NCBI GenBank assembly: GCA_937925095.1
Contig: CALEXX010000060.1
Span: forward strand, 1-24,732
DNA from: an uncultured Leptotrichia sp.
GTDB lineage: Bacteria; Fusobacteriota; Fusobacteriia; Fusobacteriales; Leptotrichiaceae
Direction: 5' to 3'
DNA length: 24,732 nt
Under the pieces are notes generated by a model. It did not search any database. It was not told the origin of the DNA and saw only the letters and a list, made by a program, of their open reading frames with translations. Below, in pieces: positions 1-7,537 of this stretch (its first letter is position 1; each line of letters begins with the position of its first letter). The translations under genes were made by a program, and so were the position numbers.

Positions 1-227
1 AAATCACTTTTTCTCACTAAAATATCATAATTTTCAGTTTTATACGTTACTATATCTTTTTTATCATTTGGCAATACATAACTCAAATTTATTTCCTTTT
101 CAAAAGTTTGACTCAATTCCGTGTATCTTTTTTTCTTTGTATCATAAGTTCCTTTAACTACTGTTTCTGCAACTCCTTGAAACAGAATAGCTAAAAATAA
201 TGTAGCCAATATTTTTTTCATTTTCAT
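1..227 (-). CDS. Secreted protein of unknown function, 3' end outside window
   Basis: The visible part is 75 codons and runs off the left edge. It starts at ATG 227 (a second ATG lies at 221), with GGAG seven bases upstream at 235-238. The N-terminus, MKMKKILATLFLAILFQGVA, is a clear Sec signal peptide: two lysine pairs, a hydrophobic core, and a likely cleavage after GVA. The mature part seen (ETVVKGTYDTKKKRYTELSQ onward) is lysine-rich and hydrophilic, with no motif I recognise. The gene begins only 33 bases after the cbiL stop, so it may be cotranscribed with the cobalamin genes, although nothing in it suggests a corrin function. It could belong to one of the small envelope-protein families common in Leptotrichiaceae; that is a guess from neighbours only. 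Confidence 0.7.
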   Translation of the reverse strand, partial: MKMKKILATLFLAILFQGVAETVVKGTYDTKKKRYTELSQTFEKEINLSYVLPNDKKDIVTYKTENYDILVRKSD

Positions 228-260
228 CCCTCTTCTCCTATTAAATAAATAATTTGTTTC

Positions 261-977
261 CTAATCTCTCCTCCACTTTTCAAATCCGCCCTTTTTAACA
301 ATCATCGTTGTAAAATATGGAATATCATCTTCGACTAAATCTTTTATATCATAGTAAACCTTCTGATTTTCCTTCCCGCAGTTTGAAACCATAATGACTT
401 TATCTATTGTCCCTGTTTTTACAAGTGCCTGTTTTAATTTTTCAAAATTTCTGCTGACTTTCATAAAAACTATATTGTCATTATTTTCCAGTTCAAATTC
501 AATGTCAGTTTTCCTATTAAGCGACACGACCTTTAAAGTTTCATCTCCTATCATAAGAGGAAAATTAAACCTTGACGCCATGTCAACAAATGATGAAACC
601 CCTGGAACTGTCTCAACTAAATATTTCTTTGGTAAATACTCTAAAATGTACACATAAGTGCTGTATGTCATTGTATCACCAATAGTTAAGAATCCTACAT
701 TCTTTCCTTCATCTAATAAATCCTGAACTGTTTTTGCATTCTTTTTTCTTGCACTTTCCCTTTCTTCAAGTGATTTTAACATGGGAAATTCTACAAAAAC
801 CTTTTCCACATCTTCCTTCATATACTGTTTCGCTATTTCATAGGCCACACTGCCATCATCCTTTTTAGCTTCAGGCAATATCACCACATCTAATTTTTTT
901 AAGGTGTTTATCGCTTTCAGAGTTATCTCCTCAGGATCTCCCACTCCGATACCTATTCCGTAAAATTTGTTAATCAT
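261..977 (-). CDS. cbiL: Cobalt-factor II C20-methyltransferase (CbiL)
   Basis: SAM-dependent methylation of the corrin precursor at C20, a cytoplasmic step early in anaerobic cobalamin synthesis. The protein is about 238 residues, normal for CbiL/CobI. It shows the tetrapyrrole methylase fold: the N-terminal loop FYGIGIGVGDPEEITLKAIN near residue 5, a second SAM loop LTIGDTMTYSTY near residue 97, and VETVPGVSSF near residue 121. The GVGDPE-TLKA signature and the YSTY form of the second loop favour CbiL over CbiF, CbiH or CbiE. There are tandem ATGs at 980 and 977; GAGG is six bases from the second, so 977 is preferred. It starts 12 bases after the stop of the DKNYY gene and is the last recognisable cobalamin gene in the window. 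Whether it acts on cobalt-factor II rather than metal-free precorrin-2 is inferred from the accompanying CbiK/CbiD pathway. Confidence 0.9.
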   Translation of the reverse strand: MINKFYGIGIGVGDPEEITLKAINTLKKLDVVILPEAKKDDGSVAYEIAKQYMKEDVEKVFVEFPMLKSLEERESARKKNAKTVQDLLDEGKNVGFLTIGDTMTYSTYVYILEYLPKKYLVETVPGVSSFVDMASRFNFPLMIGDETLKVVSLNRKTDIEFELENNDNIVFMKVSRNFEKLKQALVKTGTIDKVIMVSNCGKENQKVYYDIKDLVEDDIPYFTTMIVKKGGFEKWRRD

Positions 978-989
978 CATTTACCTCTT

Positions 990-1904
990 CTATTCCTTAT
1001 ATTTATAGCCTGGAACTTTTTTATCATCAATTCTACTAGCTTTCATCAAATCTTTAATATCCTCATAACTAACACCTTCTAGTCTTTGTTCCTTATAGAA
1101 AAAACCGAACTTATCTTTTGAAAATTTTCCTTCCATTGGCTCGAAAGTTTTCTTATCTGCTCCTTCTATTATTTTTTCTTTATAAAATACATTATATTTA
1201 TCCTTTGCAAAAGTTAGGCTGCCCTTAATTTCTTTAAATGATTTATAATCCGCATTTTTTATTTTTGTTACACCATAATACCAGTTATTCTTATCTTTTC
1301 CATAGCCTATTCCATCTCCATTGAATGAAACAGCATCAATATAATCAATTTTCTCCCCATAATGATAAACTGATTTTTCATCTTTAGCAAGTATTCCATT
1401 CCAGGAAACTAACTTTCCTACGTCCGCATTATCTAATTTTGTTTCTTTTATATTTCCATCTTTATCTACTTCTACATGATAAGCATTTTGAGAATCTTTT
1501 ACATAAAAAATAGATCCTGCATGAATAGTCGGTATACTTTCATTTGAAACCTTTCTATTTACAAATAGAAAATTTTTAGGAGAAACTTTTAATTTCTTAT
1601 CTCCATAGTAAACAAAATTTTTATCTTTTACTAAATTTAATCTTATTATTTTAATACTATTTCTGTCTATGTCTGTTTCTTTACCTCTAAAATACACTGT
1701 ATTGTTATCTCTTGCATAAAATGGATTCAGCTGTTCAAATGAATCTAAATCAATATTTTTAACTTCATCATCATAATTTATAAATTTACCATTTTTATGG
1801 TCATATCCTTCATAATAAATTTTTTGTTCTTTTACATAATAGTCTGCCATCAAAGAAAAACTCAAAATAGAGTAAAGTACAATAATTATTTTTTTAGTAT
1901 ACAT
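990..1904 (-). CDS. DKNYY-family secreted repeat protein
   Basis: 304 residues, function unknown. The N-terminus MYTKKIIIVLYSILSFSLMA is a signal peptide with likely cleavage before DYYVKEQ, so the protein should be exported. The rest is a string of imperfect units of about 30 residues built on a D-K/N-x-x-Y-Y core: ARDNNTVYFRG, VKDKNFVYYGDKKLK, AKDEKSVYHYG, GKDKNNWYYGVTKIKNADY, AKDKYNVFYKEKII and SKDKFGFFYKEQRLEG. This is the pattern of the DKNYY family, found in fusobacteria and some others and of no known activity. A good ribosome site (AAAGGAG, seven bases from ATG 1904) precedes it. It stands 219 bases after cbiT and directly before cbiL, so it is inserted in a cobalamin gene string. The upstream gap carries a 40-bp tandem repeat. 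Confidence 0.8.
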   Translation of the reverse strand: MYTKKIIIVLYSILSFSLMADYYVKEQKIYYEGYDHKNGKFINYDDEVKNIDLDSFEQLNPFYARDNNTVYFRGKETDIDRNSIKIIRLNLVKDKNFVYYGDKKLKVSPKNFLFVNRKVSNESIPTIHAGSIFYVKDSQNAYHVEVDKDGNIKETKLDNADVGKLVSWNGILAKDEKSVYHYGEKIDYIDAVSFNGDGIGYGKDKNNWYYGVTKIKNADYKSFKEIKGSLTFAKDKYNVFYKEKIIEGADKKTFEPMEGKFSKDKFGFFYKEQRLEGVSYEDIKDLMKASRIDDKKVPGYKYKE

Positions 1905-1969
1905 CTAACTTCTCCTTTTAATTTATTTTCAATACAATAAAATATTCCTACATCTTTTCACTTTTTTGA

Positions 1970-2095
1970 AATAGAATATCTCCATTTTTTAGGAATATAT
2001 TCCATAAACTTCCTAATTTTTTCAATTTTCGGGAATGAAATCCATAAACTTTCTAATTTTACCATTTTTAAGGAATAAAATCCCAAAAATATTAA
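1970..2095. repeat. Imperfect tandem repeat, 40-bp period, upstream of the DKNYY gene
   Basis: TCCATAAACT at 2001-2010 recurs at 2041-2050, and the following bases (TTCCTAATTTT, then TTTCTAATTTT) stay in register. Less exact copies flank them at 1981 and 2081. Each period holds a short inverted motif: GGAATATATTCC (perfect palindrome, 1992-2003), GGGAATGAAATCC and AGGAATAAAATCCC. It fills most of the gap between cbiT and the DKNYY gene. It could be an operator array or simple slippage; the sequence alone does not decide. Confidence 0.7.
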
Positions 2096-2123
2096 ATATA
2101 ACTTCTGAAATTTTATAATATTC

Positions 2124-2699
2124 TTATTTTAAATTTTTCTTCACAACTTTAATTATACAGATAGGATTTTCTCCAAACATCATAGTATATGGACCTACTT
2201 TTTTTGCCCTGCCGACAGTAACCGTAACAACTTCTATATCCTCAAAACCTTTTTTCTTTAAAATTTCCAGAGATTTAGCCTGTGTTTCAAGGGTTATGCA
2301 GTTAATAACAAGTATCGCTTCATCTTTCGCATAAGTTAAAAAGTGATTTATAATTTCCTCTATCCCTCCAGTTGAACCGCCGATAAACATTCTGTCATAA
2401 GGAATATCTGGAATGGCATCAGGTGCTTTTCCATGAATTAACTCAAAGTTAGTGAGATTAAACTTTTCTGCATTAAGTTTTATTGTATTTAATCCCTTTT
2501 CTTCCTTTTCTATTGCATAAACTTTTCCCTGTGGCATATAAGTTGCAGCCTCTATTCCTATCGTTCCTGTTCCTGCTCCCACATCAATCAGGACAGAATC
2601 AGGCTTCAACATGAGTTTCGCAATGGAAACTGCCCTTATTTCCTGCTTTGTCATCGGTAATTCTATCTGTGTAAATTCCTTATCATATATGTGCATCAT
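2124..2699 (-). CDS. cbiT: Cobalt-precorrin-6B C15-methyltransferase / decarboxylase (CbiT)
   Basis: SAM-dependent enzyme that methylates C15 and removes the C12 acetate carboxyl of cobalt-precorrin-6B/7. 191 residues, typical of stand-alone CbiT. The class I methyltransferase SAM motif DVGAGTGTIGIEAA sits near residues 38-51, preceded by PMTKQEIRAVSIAKL, which is the CbiT N-terminal signature. FIGGSTGGIEEII near residue 105 matches the conserved GG-G segment. The ATG at 2699 (followed by a second ATG) lies five bases after AAAGG and overlaps the end of cbiE by 17 bases, so translation is probably coupled. In many organisms CbiE and CbiT are fused as CobL; here they are separate overlapping genes. 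A 219-bp gap follows. Confidence 0.93.
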   Translation of the reverse strand: MMHIYDKEFTQIELPMTKQEIRAVSIAKLMLKPDSVLIDVGAGTGTIGIEAATYMPQGKVYAIEKEEKGLNTIKLNAEKFNLTNFELIHGKAPDAIPDIPYDRMFIGGSTGGIEEIINHFLTYAKDEAILVINCITLETQAKSLEILKKKGFEDIEVVTVTVGRAKKVGPYTMMFGENPICIIKVVKKNLK

Positions 2700-3330
2700 T
2701 TTCGCCTTTCTTTAAAACAAGGACATTCATATCAAATTTCCTGTTTAATTTTTCATAATCTTCTATTTCGAATATAGTTATCTTTTCATCATCATAGGAT
2801 AAATTTTCTCCAACTATTACTGTTATGCCACGTATTCCGCTATCATATAATTTTTTTGTTATTTCATAAGGATTCTGGATATCATCTGTAAGCAGTACTA
2901 ATCCTGCAAAGTCCTTATCATTTATATTTTTAACATAATCAAATTCCCTGCCATGTACACTTGCCAGCCTGAAATTCTGCCAGTTTTCTCCCAGTTTTGA
3001 AAATAAATACTGGTAAGACGATATATTAGGAATAATATTCAAAATATCTTTAGATAAATTTTTTGACAGATAAGGCACTAAGCTGTAATATCCCGTATCC
3101 CCCGACACAATAACTGTTATTTTCTTCCCTATATTTTCCTTCAAATAAGTTACAAGTTCCCCCAACTTGCCTAAAATATATATTTCCTGTTTTTCTGAAA
3201 TAATACTTTTCAAATCTGAAAGCTGCCTTGCACTTCCAACTAAAATTTCAGCTTCCTTTATACACTCAATTCCAGCGGCAGAAATATATTTTATATTCCC
3301 TGGACCTAAGCCTACTACATTTATTTTCAT
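2683..3330 (-). CDS. cbiE: Cobalt-precorrin-7 C5-methyltransferase (CbiE)
   Basis: SAM-dependent methylation at C5 of the corrin ring, paired with CbiT. 215 residues, normal for CbiE alone. The tetrapyrrole methylase N-terminus MKINVVGLGPGNIKYISAAG is followed by AEILVGSARQL, the latter typical of CbiE. The second SAM loop is VIVSGDTGYYSLVPYL near residue 93, and the conserved ASVHGRE segment is near residue 123. AAGGTGA lies four bases upstream of the ATG. It follows cbiD by 29 bases and overlaps cbiT by 17. The order C-D-E-T is standard in anaerobic clusters, which supports the call. Confidence 0.93.
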   Translation of the reverse strand: MKINVVGLGPGNIKYISAAGIECIKEAEILVGSARQLSDLKSIISEKQEIYILGKLGELVTYLKENIGKKITVIVSGDTGYYSLVPYLSKNLSKDILNIIPNISSYQYLFSKLGENWQNFRLASVHGREFDYVKNINDKDFAGLVLLTDDIQNPYEITKKLYDSGIRGITVIVGENLSYDDEKITIFEIEDYEKLNRKFDMNVLVLKKGENDAHI

Positions 3331-3359
3331 GATTCACCTTTTTTCAATTTATTTTTATG

Positions 3360-4484
3360 TTACTTCTGTTTTCTTTTAAAATTATCAAAAAAATGCCTAC
3401 TATTTCCAAGGACTTCCTTTTCAGCTGAAATGATAAGAGTCTCAACTTCCAGCTCCCATCCATTTCTCCTGCAGTATTCTTCACATTTCTGTTTCGCTTT
3501 TTCAGCCAGCAGATTATAAACTTCTGTTTTTTCAATATATTTTGTAGCTTCCTCAGTCGTATTTGAAGCCATTATTTTCTTCATGTTTTCTGTACTTTCC
3601 CCCACAAGCAGTGCATTTGCCGTAAGTATCTCCATTTTTGCGTCGGAAACCCTGCTGTGTGTATGAAATATCCCTCCTGCAACTTTTACAAACTTTCCCA
3701 GTTCCCCAATAAAATATACTTTTCTGACTTGATATTCGCATGCCCTGTCAAACATATATCCCACAAAGTTGCTTATTATTATTCCCTGTCCAGCTCTCTG
3801 GGTAAAATTATCCTCCAGATAACTTTTTCCCCTGTTTCCGAACAGAAATACAGTTTCATTACTTCCATATTCTGCTATTGACTGTTTCAGCTCTATTGCA
3901 AGAGAACTTTTCCACGATTCTTCCGACATGGGCTTTACTATTCCGGTTGTTCCCAATATTGATATCCCTCCGATAATTCCCAGTTTCGCATTTAATGTCT
4001 TTTTTGCTGTTTCTTCCCCCTTAGGTACAAATATTTCCACATCTGCCCCAAATCCTTCAGGCAGCATCTCTTCCACTGTTTCCCTTATCATTTTTAGAGG
4101 AACAGGATTTATCGCCGAATTTCCCGGTGCAATAGGTAACCCTTTTTTAGTAACTTTTCCTACTCCTATCCCACCAAAAATATTTATTTTTGAATCATTC
4201 CGTAAGCTCACCTTTGAAAAAATTTCCAGTCCATGGGTAACATCAGGATCATCTCCACCATCTTTTATAACTGATGCCAGCACACTATTTTCCTTTTTTT
4301 TCAATGAATTTACACTAATTGTAAGGGGATTTCCTGAGGGAAGTTTAATTGTCACTTCAGGTATATTGTGTTTACCATCATCAAGAAGATACATCAATGC
4401 CGCCTTTGTGGCCGCCGTTGCAGAGCTTCCCGTAGTATAGCCGTATCTTAGCTTCTTACCACGAAAATAGAGGTATTCATCCAT
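3360..4484 (-). CDS. cbiD: Cobalt-precorrin-5B C1-methyltransferase (CbiD)
   Basis: Methylates C1 during anaerobic ring contraction; CbiD is specific to the oxygen-independent route, so it fixes the pathway type. 374 residues, the expected length. The family N-terminus LRYGYTTGSSATAATKAAL is near residue 12. The glycine-rich DGGDDPDVTHG is near residue 76 and GIGVGKVTKKGLPIAPGNSA near residue 105. ILGTTGIVKPMSEE lies mid-protein and GGIFHTHSRVSDAKMEIL near residue 270. All are conserved landmarks of CbiD. It starts at ATG 4484 with AAGGA upstream and follows cbiC by 33 bases. No frameshift or gap is seen. Confidence 0.96.
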   Translation of the reverse strand: MDEYLYFRGKKLRYGYTTGSSATAATKAALMYLLDDGKHNIPEVTIKLPSGNPLTISVNSLKKKENSVLASVIKDGGDDPDVTHGLEIFSKVSLRNDSKINIFGGIGVGKVTKKGLPIAPGNSAINPVPLKMIRETVEEMLPEGFGADVEIFVPKGEETAKKTLNAKLGIIGGISILGTTGIVKPMSEESWKSSLAIELKQSIAEYGSNETVFLFGNRGKSYLEDNFTQRAGQGIIISNFVGYMFDRACEYQVRKVYFIGELGKFVKVAGGIFHTHSRVSDAKMEILTANALLVGESTENMKKIMASNTTEEATKYIEKTEVYNLLAEKAKQKCEEYCRRNGWELEVETLIISAEKEVLGNSRHFFDNFKRKQK

Positions 4485-4517
4485 TTAATTTCATCCTTCC
4501 CTTTCTATATCTCGTTT

Positions 4518-5162
4518 CTAATATCTCTCCCTTTCAAACATCTGGTACAGTATTCCATGCAGTACCGCCACAGCCACTGTACTTCCACCTTTTGTCCCGT
4601 TGGTTCTTATAAAGGGAACATCATAGTCTGAAAGTGCCGCCTTCGATTCAGGGCATCCGACAAACCCCACAGGCACTCCTGCAATCAGTTGAGGTTTTTC
4701 TGTACCTTCCTTGCTTATTTCTTCAAGAAGTTTAAACAGTGCTGTCGGTGCATTTCCTATCAGAAATATTTTCGTATCCTTATCTTTTACAGCTTTCTCT
4801 ATTCCAACCATGGATCTTGTAATTCCTCTTTCCTTGGCTTCTTTAGCAACTTCCTCATCATTTACAAGGCAGTATGCTGAACATCCGAATTTTGCAAGCC
4901 CCATTTTATTAAGTCCTGTTACAATCATATTTGTATCACAGTATATTTTACATCCTGATTCTATCGCCTTCATGGCAGAATTTACTGCATCATTGTGAAA
5001 TTCTGTAATATCCGCATATCCAAAATCTCCCGTTGTATGTACAAGTCTTTTTACAATTGGTTTTTCATTTTCAGCAAATTGGTCAACCCTGTTTCCCAGT
5101 CCTTCTGTTATTATTTCAAAACTTCTTACTTCTATACCCTTAGGATCCTTAATGTATGACAT
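4518..5162 (-). CDS. cbiC: Cobalt-precorrin-8 methylmutase (CbiC)
   Basis: Moves the C11 methyl group to C12, giving cobyrinic acid. 214 residues, as usual for CbiC/CobH. His42 in RLVHTTGDFGYAD is the family's catalytic histidine. Other conserved blocks are IYCDTNMIVTGLNK, FLIGNAPTAL, AGVPVGFVGCPESK and the C-terminal RTNGTKGGSTVAVAVLHG. It is the first gene of a C-D-E-T string. GGAG lies ten bases before ATG 5162, a somewhat long spacing. A strong candidate promoter lies at 5195-5223, so this unit is probably transcribed separately from the riboswitch-controlled cbiM-A unit upstream. Confidence 0.95.
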   Translation of the reverse strand: MSYIKDPKGIEVRSFEIITEGLGNRVDQFAENEKPIVKRLVHTTGDFGYADITEFHNDAVNSAMKAIESGCKIYCDTNMIVTGLNKMGLAKFGCSAYCLVNDEEVAKEAKERGITRSMVGIEKAVKDKDTKIFLIGNAPTALFKLLEEISKEGTEKPQLIAGVPVGFVGCPESKAALSDYDVPFIRTNGTKGGSTVAVAVLHGILYQMFERERY

Positions 5163-5194
5163 AGTTTATTTACTCCTTCTTTTTTTGAAAAGCT

Positions 5195-5223
5195 ATTATA
5201 ATATGGAAAATGACATTTATGAA
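5195..5223 (-). promoter_or_regulatory. Candidate sigma-70 promoter for the cbiC unit
   Basis: Reading the minus strand: TTCATA (-35, four of six matches) at 5218-5223, 17 bases, then a perfect TATAAT at 5195-5200. The predicted start is near 5188, giving a leader of about 25 bases before cbiC. The -35 box touches the end of the palindromic repeat at 5215-5371. Confidence 0.65.
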
Positions 5224-5371
5224 TTTATTCAAAATTTTACAATGATAAAACAGGAAATGAATATTAGAAAAAATCATTGTCTGAGCCTTTAGGCAAGTTT
5301 ATGATTTTTTCTTGATAAATGACTGTTTTAAATAAGTAAAATTTTGTAAAGTAAATAAATATCATTTTTTA
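5215..5371. repeat. Palindromic intergenic repeat, copy 1
   Basis: About 155 bp that is nearly its own reverse complement. The outer arms are CAAAATTTTAC at 5230-5240 against GTAAAATTTTG at 5336-5346, with AAACAG against CTGTTT inside them. The inner stem of 12 pairs is AGAAAAAATCAT (5266-5277) with ATGATTTTTTCT (5301-5312). The centre holds GTCTGAGCC and a small GCC/GGC hairpin. A second copy lies at 10583-10736 in the same orientation; their cores agree at roughly nine of ten positions by hand alignment. Because the stem ends in T runs on both strands, it could terminate transcription in either direction. It sits 20 bp past the cbiA stop and before the cbiC promoter. Confidence 0.85.
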
Positions 5372-5390
5372 TTTTCTTAATAATTTTTTA

Positions 5391-6734
5391 TTACAATTCC
5401 TCTATTAAATATTTGAAGAATTCTATATTTGAATAGAAAGAAATATGCGGATATCCTGCCAGTAGGCTCTTTTTCCTATATCCACAAGTCCAGTTTCTTC
5501 CATCGTTTTTTTCTATTTTATAAAATTTTCCTTTTTCATTATCTACAGAAATCTCTGAATAATGAAATTCATGTCCCTTTGTATGAATTCCATTTCCAGT
5601 TTCTATATTTATATATCCAAATCTTCCAATATTAAGCCTGTTTCTCATTGAAATTTCCACATCTATCAGACCACAAAAATCTCCACTGTTTCCGTCAAGT
5701 AAATTTAACCTGTTTGTCAGATAAATAAATCCACCACATTCAGCATAAATCTTTATTCCATTTTCATAAGCCTGTCTTATGCTTTCCTTCATGGAAATAT
5801 TTTCAGACAGCTCTTTCCAGTAAAGTTCAGGATAGCCTCCACCAAGATAAATCATATCAAGATTTTCCGGTATTTTTTCATCTTCTGTTGGACTAAATTC
5901 CACTAATTCCAAGCCTGAAAATTTCATCAATTCCAGATTGGACTCATAATAAAATGAAAATGCCCCATCCTTAGCAATTCCTACTCGTTTTCCCTTATAT
6001 TTATCCTTTAAATCCTTTATCGGCTCAAAGCTGGCCATGCTGCCTTTAATTTCAAATTCTTCAGCTATTTCATATATTCTTTCTAAATCCAGACACTTTT
6101 CCGCAATTTCCTTAAAAAGCTGTTTCTTTTCTTCGAGTTCTTTTGAGCCTTTCAGTTCAAAAGCCTGCTTTAATCCCAGATGTCTACTTTCCACAGAAAG
6201 CTTTTCATTTCTTGGCAGATATCCCACACATTCAATTCCGGTGTACTTTTCCACCGCTTCCTTCAAGTTTAAATACAGCTTTTCAGAAGAAACATTGTTT
6301 AAAATAACTCCCTTTATTTTAACATTTTCATCAAATAATTTAAATCCAAGAATTTCTGCCGCAATACTTGTAGAAATCCCTTTTGCATTGACTACAAGAA
6401 TTATTGGAATATCAAGAATTCTTGACAGATGTGCAGTACTGAAATTATCCTTTTCATGGCCAATTCCGTCGTAAAGTCCCATAACCCCCTCAGTTATTGC
6501 TATGCTTTTGCCTTCTGAGCCCATATCAAATATATGTTTCAACGTTTTCTCATCAAACATGAAGGCATCCAGATTATGAGACTTATTTCCTGTGAAAAGT
6601 TCATGATATCCAGGATCTATATAGTCAGGCCCCACTTTAAAGGGGGCCACATTTTCAAAAGCTGACATTAGTATACTGCTTACTGTGGTTTTTCCGCTGC
6701 CGCTCATTGTTCCTGATATGAGTATTTTTTTCAT
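5391..6734 (-). CDS. cbiA: Cobyrinate a,c-diamide synthase (CbiA)
   Basis: Glutamine- and ATP-dependent amidation of the a and c side chains of cobyrinate. 447 residues, usual for CbiA. The N-terminal nucleotide-binding domain has P-loop SGTMSGSGKTTVSS (residues 7-20) and TEGVMGLYDG (81-90). The C-terminal class I glutamine amidotransferase domain has LGGGYPELY (297-305), the nucleophile Cys333 in AECGGFIYL and the partner histidine His430 in GYPHISFYS. KGHEFHYSE (386-394) is also conserved. Its ATG overlaps the cbiO stop by three bases (TTATGA), so it belongs to the riboswitch-led cbiM-N-Q-O-A unit. Length and the absence of CobB-type extensions favour cobyrinate over hydrogenobyrinate as substrate. 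Confidence 0.95.
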   Translation of the reverse strand: MKKILISGTMSGSGKTTVSSILMSAFENVAPFKVGPDYIDPGYHELFTGNKSHNLDAFMFDEKTLKHIFDMGSEGKSIAITEGVMGLYDGIGHEKDNFSTAHLSRILDIPIILVVNAKGISTSIAAEILGFKLFDENVKIKGVILNNVSSEKLYLNLKEAVEKYTGIECVGYLPRNEKLSVESRHLGLKQAFELKGSKELEEKKQLFKEIAEKCLDLERIYEIAEEFEIKGSMASFEPIKDLKDKYKGKRVGIAKDGAFSFYYESNLELMKFSGLELVEFSPTEDEKIPENLDMIYLGGGYPELYWKELSENISMKESIRQAYENGIKIYAECGGFIYLTNRLNLLDGNSGDFCGLIDVEISMRNRLNIGRFGYINIETGNGIHTKGHEFHYSEISVDNEKGKFYKIEKNDGRNWTCGYRKKSLLAGYPHISFYSNIEFFKYLIEEL

Positions 6735-7537
6735 AACAAGTTTTTTTCCTCCAGAAATTTATAATATTCGTTTTCGTCAAGATTTTTATACTTGAGGTAA
6801 CTTTTTATTTTCAGTATATTTGGAATATTTAAATTTAATTTTTTTAAAAATTCAAAATCCTCAAAAACTTCGTCCCTATTTCCTTGCCTGACAATTTTTC
6901 CTTTATCAAGGACATAGATATAATCAGCAAATTCATAGGCAAAATCCGTATCATGTGTTGATACTACCATTGTTTTCCCTGCTTTAGAAAAATTATCCAG
7001 AATTTCTGATACTCTTTTTGTATTTTTAGAATCAAGCCACGCAGTAGGCTCATCAAGAATAAGAAGTTCCGGTTCCATTGCAGTAATTGCAGCTATCGAA
7101 ACTCTTTTTTTCTGTCCATAGCTCAAATGATGGCAAGGTCTGTCCTTCAAATCTTCTATATTTATTTCCTTCATTGCCCTGTTTACCTTTTCTTCCACCT
7201 TTTCTGGAGAATACCCAAGATTTTCAGGCCCGTATGCCACTTCCTGAAACACTAAAGGGGCAAATATCTGTATTTCAGGATCCTGAAAAATTATCCCTAC
7301 TTTCCTTCTTAATTCTTCCAGTTCTTTTTTCTTATGTTTTATTTTCTCGCCTTCAAAATACACATTTCCTTTCTGTGCCTTTAAAAGTCCGTTCATTATT
7401 AAAAATAACGTTGATTTTCCTGAGCCATTTTCCCCAAGAAATAATGTTTTCTTACCTTTTTCTATATTCAAAGTAACATCTTTCAGGGCTTCTGTTTCTT
7501 CATCATATGAAAAGGTTATATTTTCAAGTCTAAGCAT
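6731..7537 (-). CDS. cbiO: Cobalt ECF transporter ATPase (CbiO)
   Basis: ATP-hydrolysing subunit of the energy-coupling-factor cobalt importer, on the inner face of the membrane. 268 residues. Walker A is GENGSGKST (35-43). The Q-loop region is IIFQDPEIQIFAP, the ABC signature LSYGQKKRVSIAA, Walker B LLILDEPTAWLD, and the switch histidine is in VVSTHDTDFA. It overlaps cbiQ upstream by eight bases and cbiA downstream by three, so translation is likely coupled throughout. Only one ATPase gene is present, as expected for a dedicated CbiMNQO system rather than a shared group II ECF module. Confidence 0.95.
   Translation of the reverse strand: MLRLENITFSYDEETEALKDVTLNIEKGKKTLFLGENGSGKSTLFLIMNGLLKAQKGNVYFEGEKIKHKKKELEELRRKVGIIFQDPEIQIFAPLVFQEVAYGPENLGYSPEKVEEKVNRAMKEINIEDLKDRPCHHLSYGQKKRVSIAAITAMEPELLILDEPTAWLDSKNTKRVSEILDNFSKAGKTMVVSTHDTDFAYEFADYIYVLDKGKIVRQGNRDEVFEDFEFLKKLNLNIPNILKIKSYLKYKNLDENEYYKFLEEKNLL

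Noticed and set aside
1905..1969. Promoter for the DKNYY gene
   Set aside because: Several TTGAAA-like and TATTTT-like words occur in this AT-rich stretch, but no pair has acceptable spacing.
1970..2095. 40-bp repeats considered as a CRISPR array
   Set aside because: Only about three imperfect, directly abutting copies are present, with no unique spacers and no cas genes.
2683..3330. CbiE/CbiT considered as a CobL fusion broken by a frameshift
   Set aside because: Each has a proper start, ribosome site and full family length, and a 17-base overlap is ordinary for separate coupled genes.
3928..4440. 170-codon plus-strand frame opposite cbiD
   Set aside because: It is antisense to the fully conserved CbiD sequence, is low in complexity, and lacks motifs and a ribosome site; it is a shadow frame.
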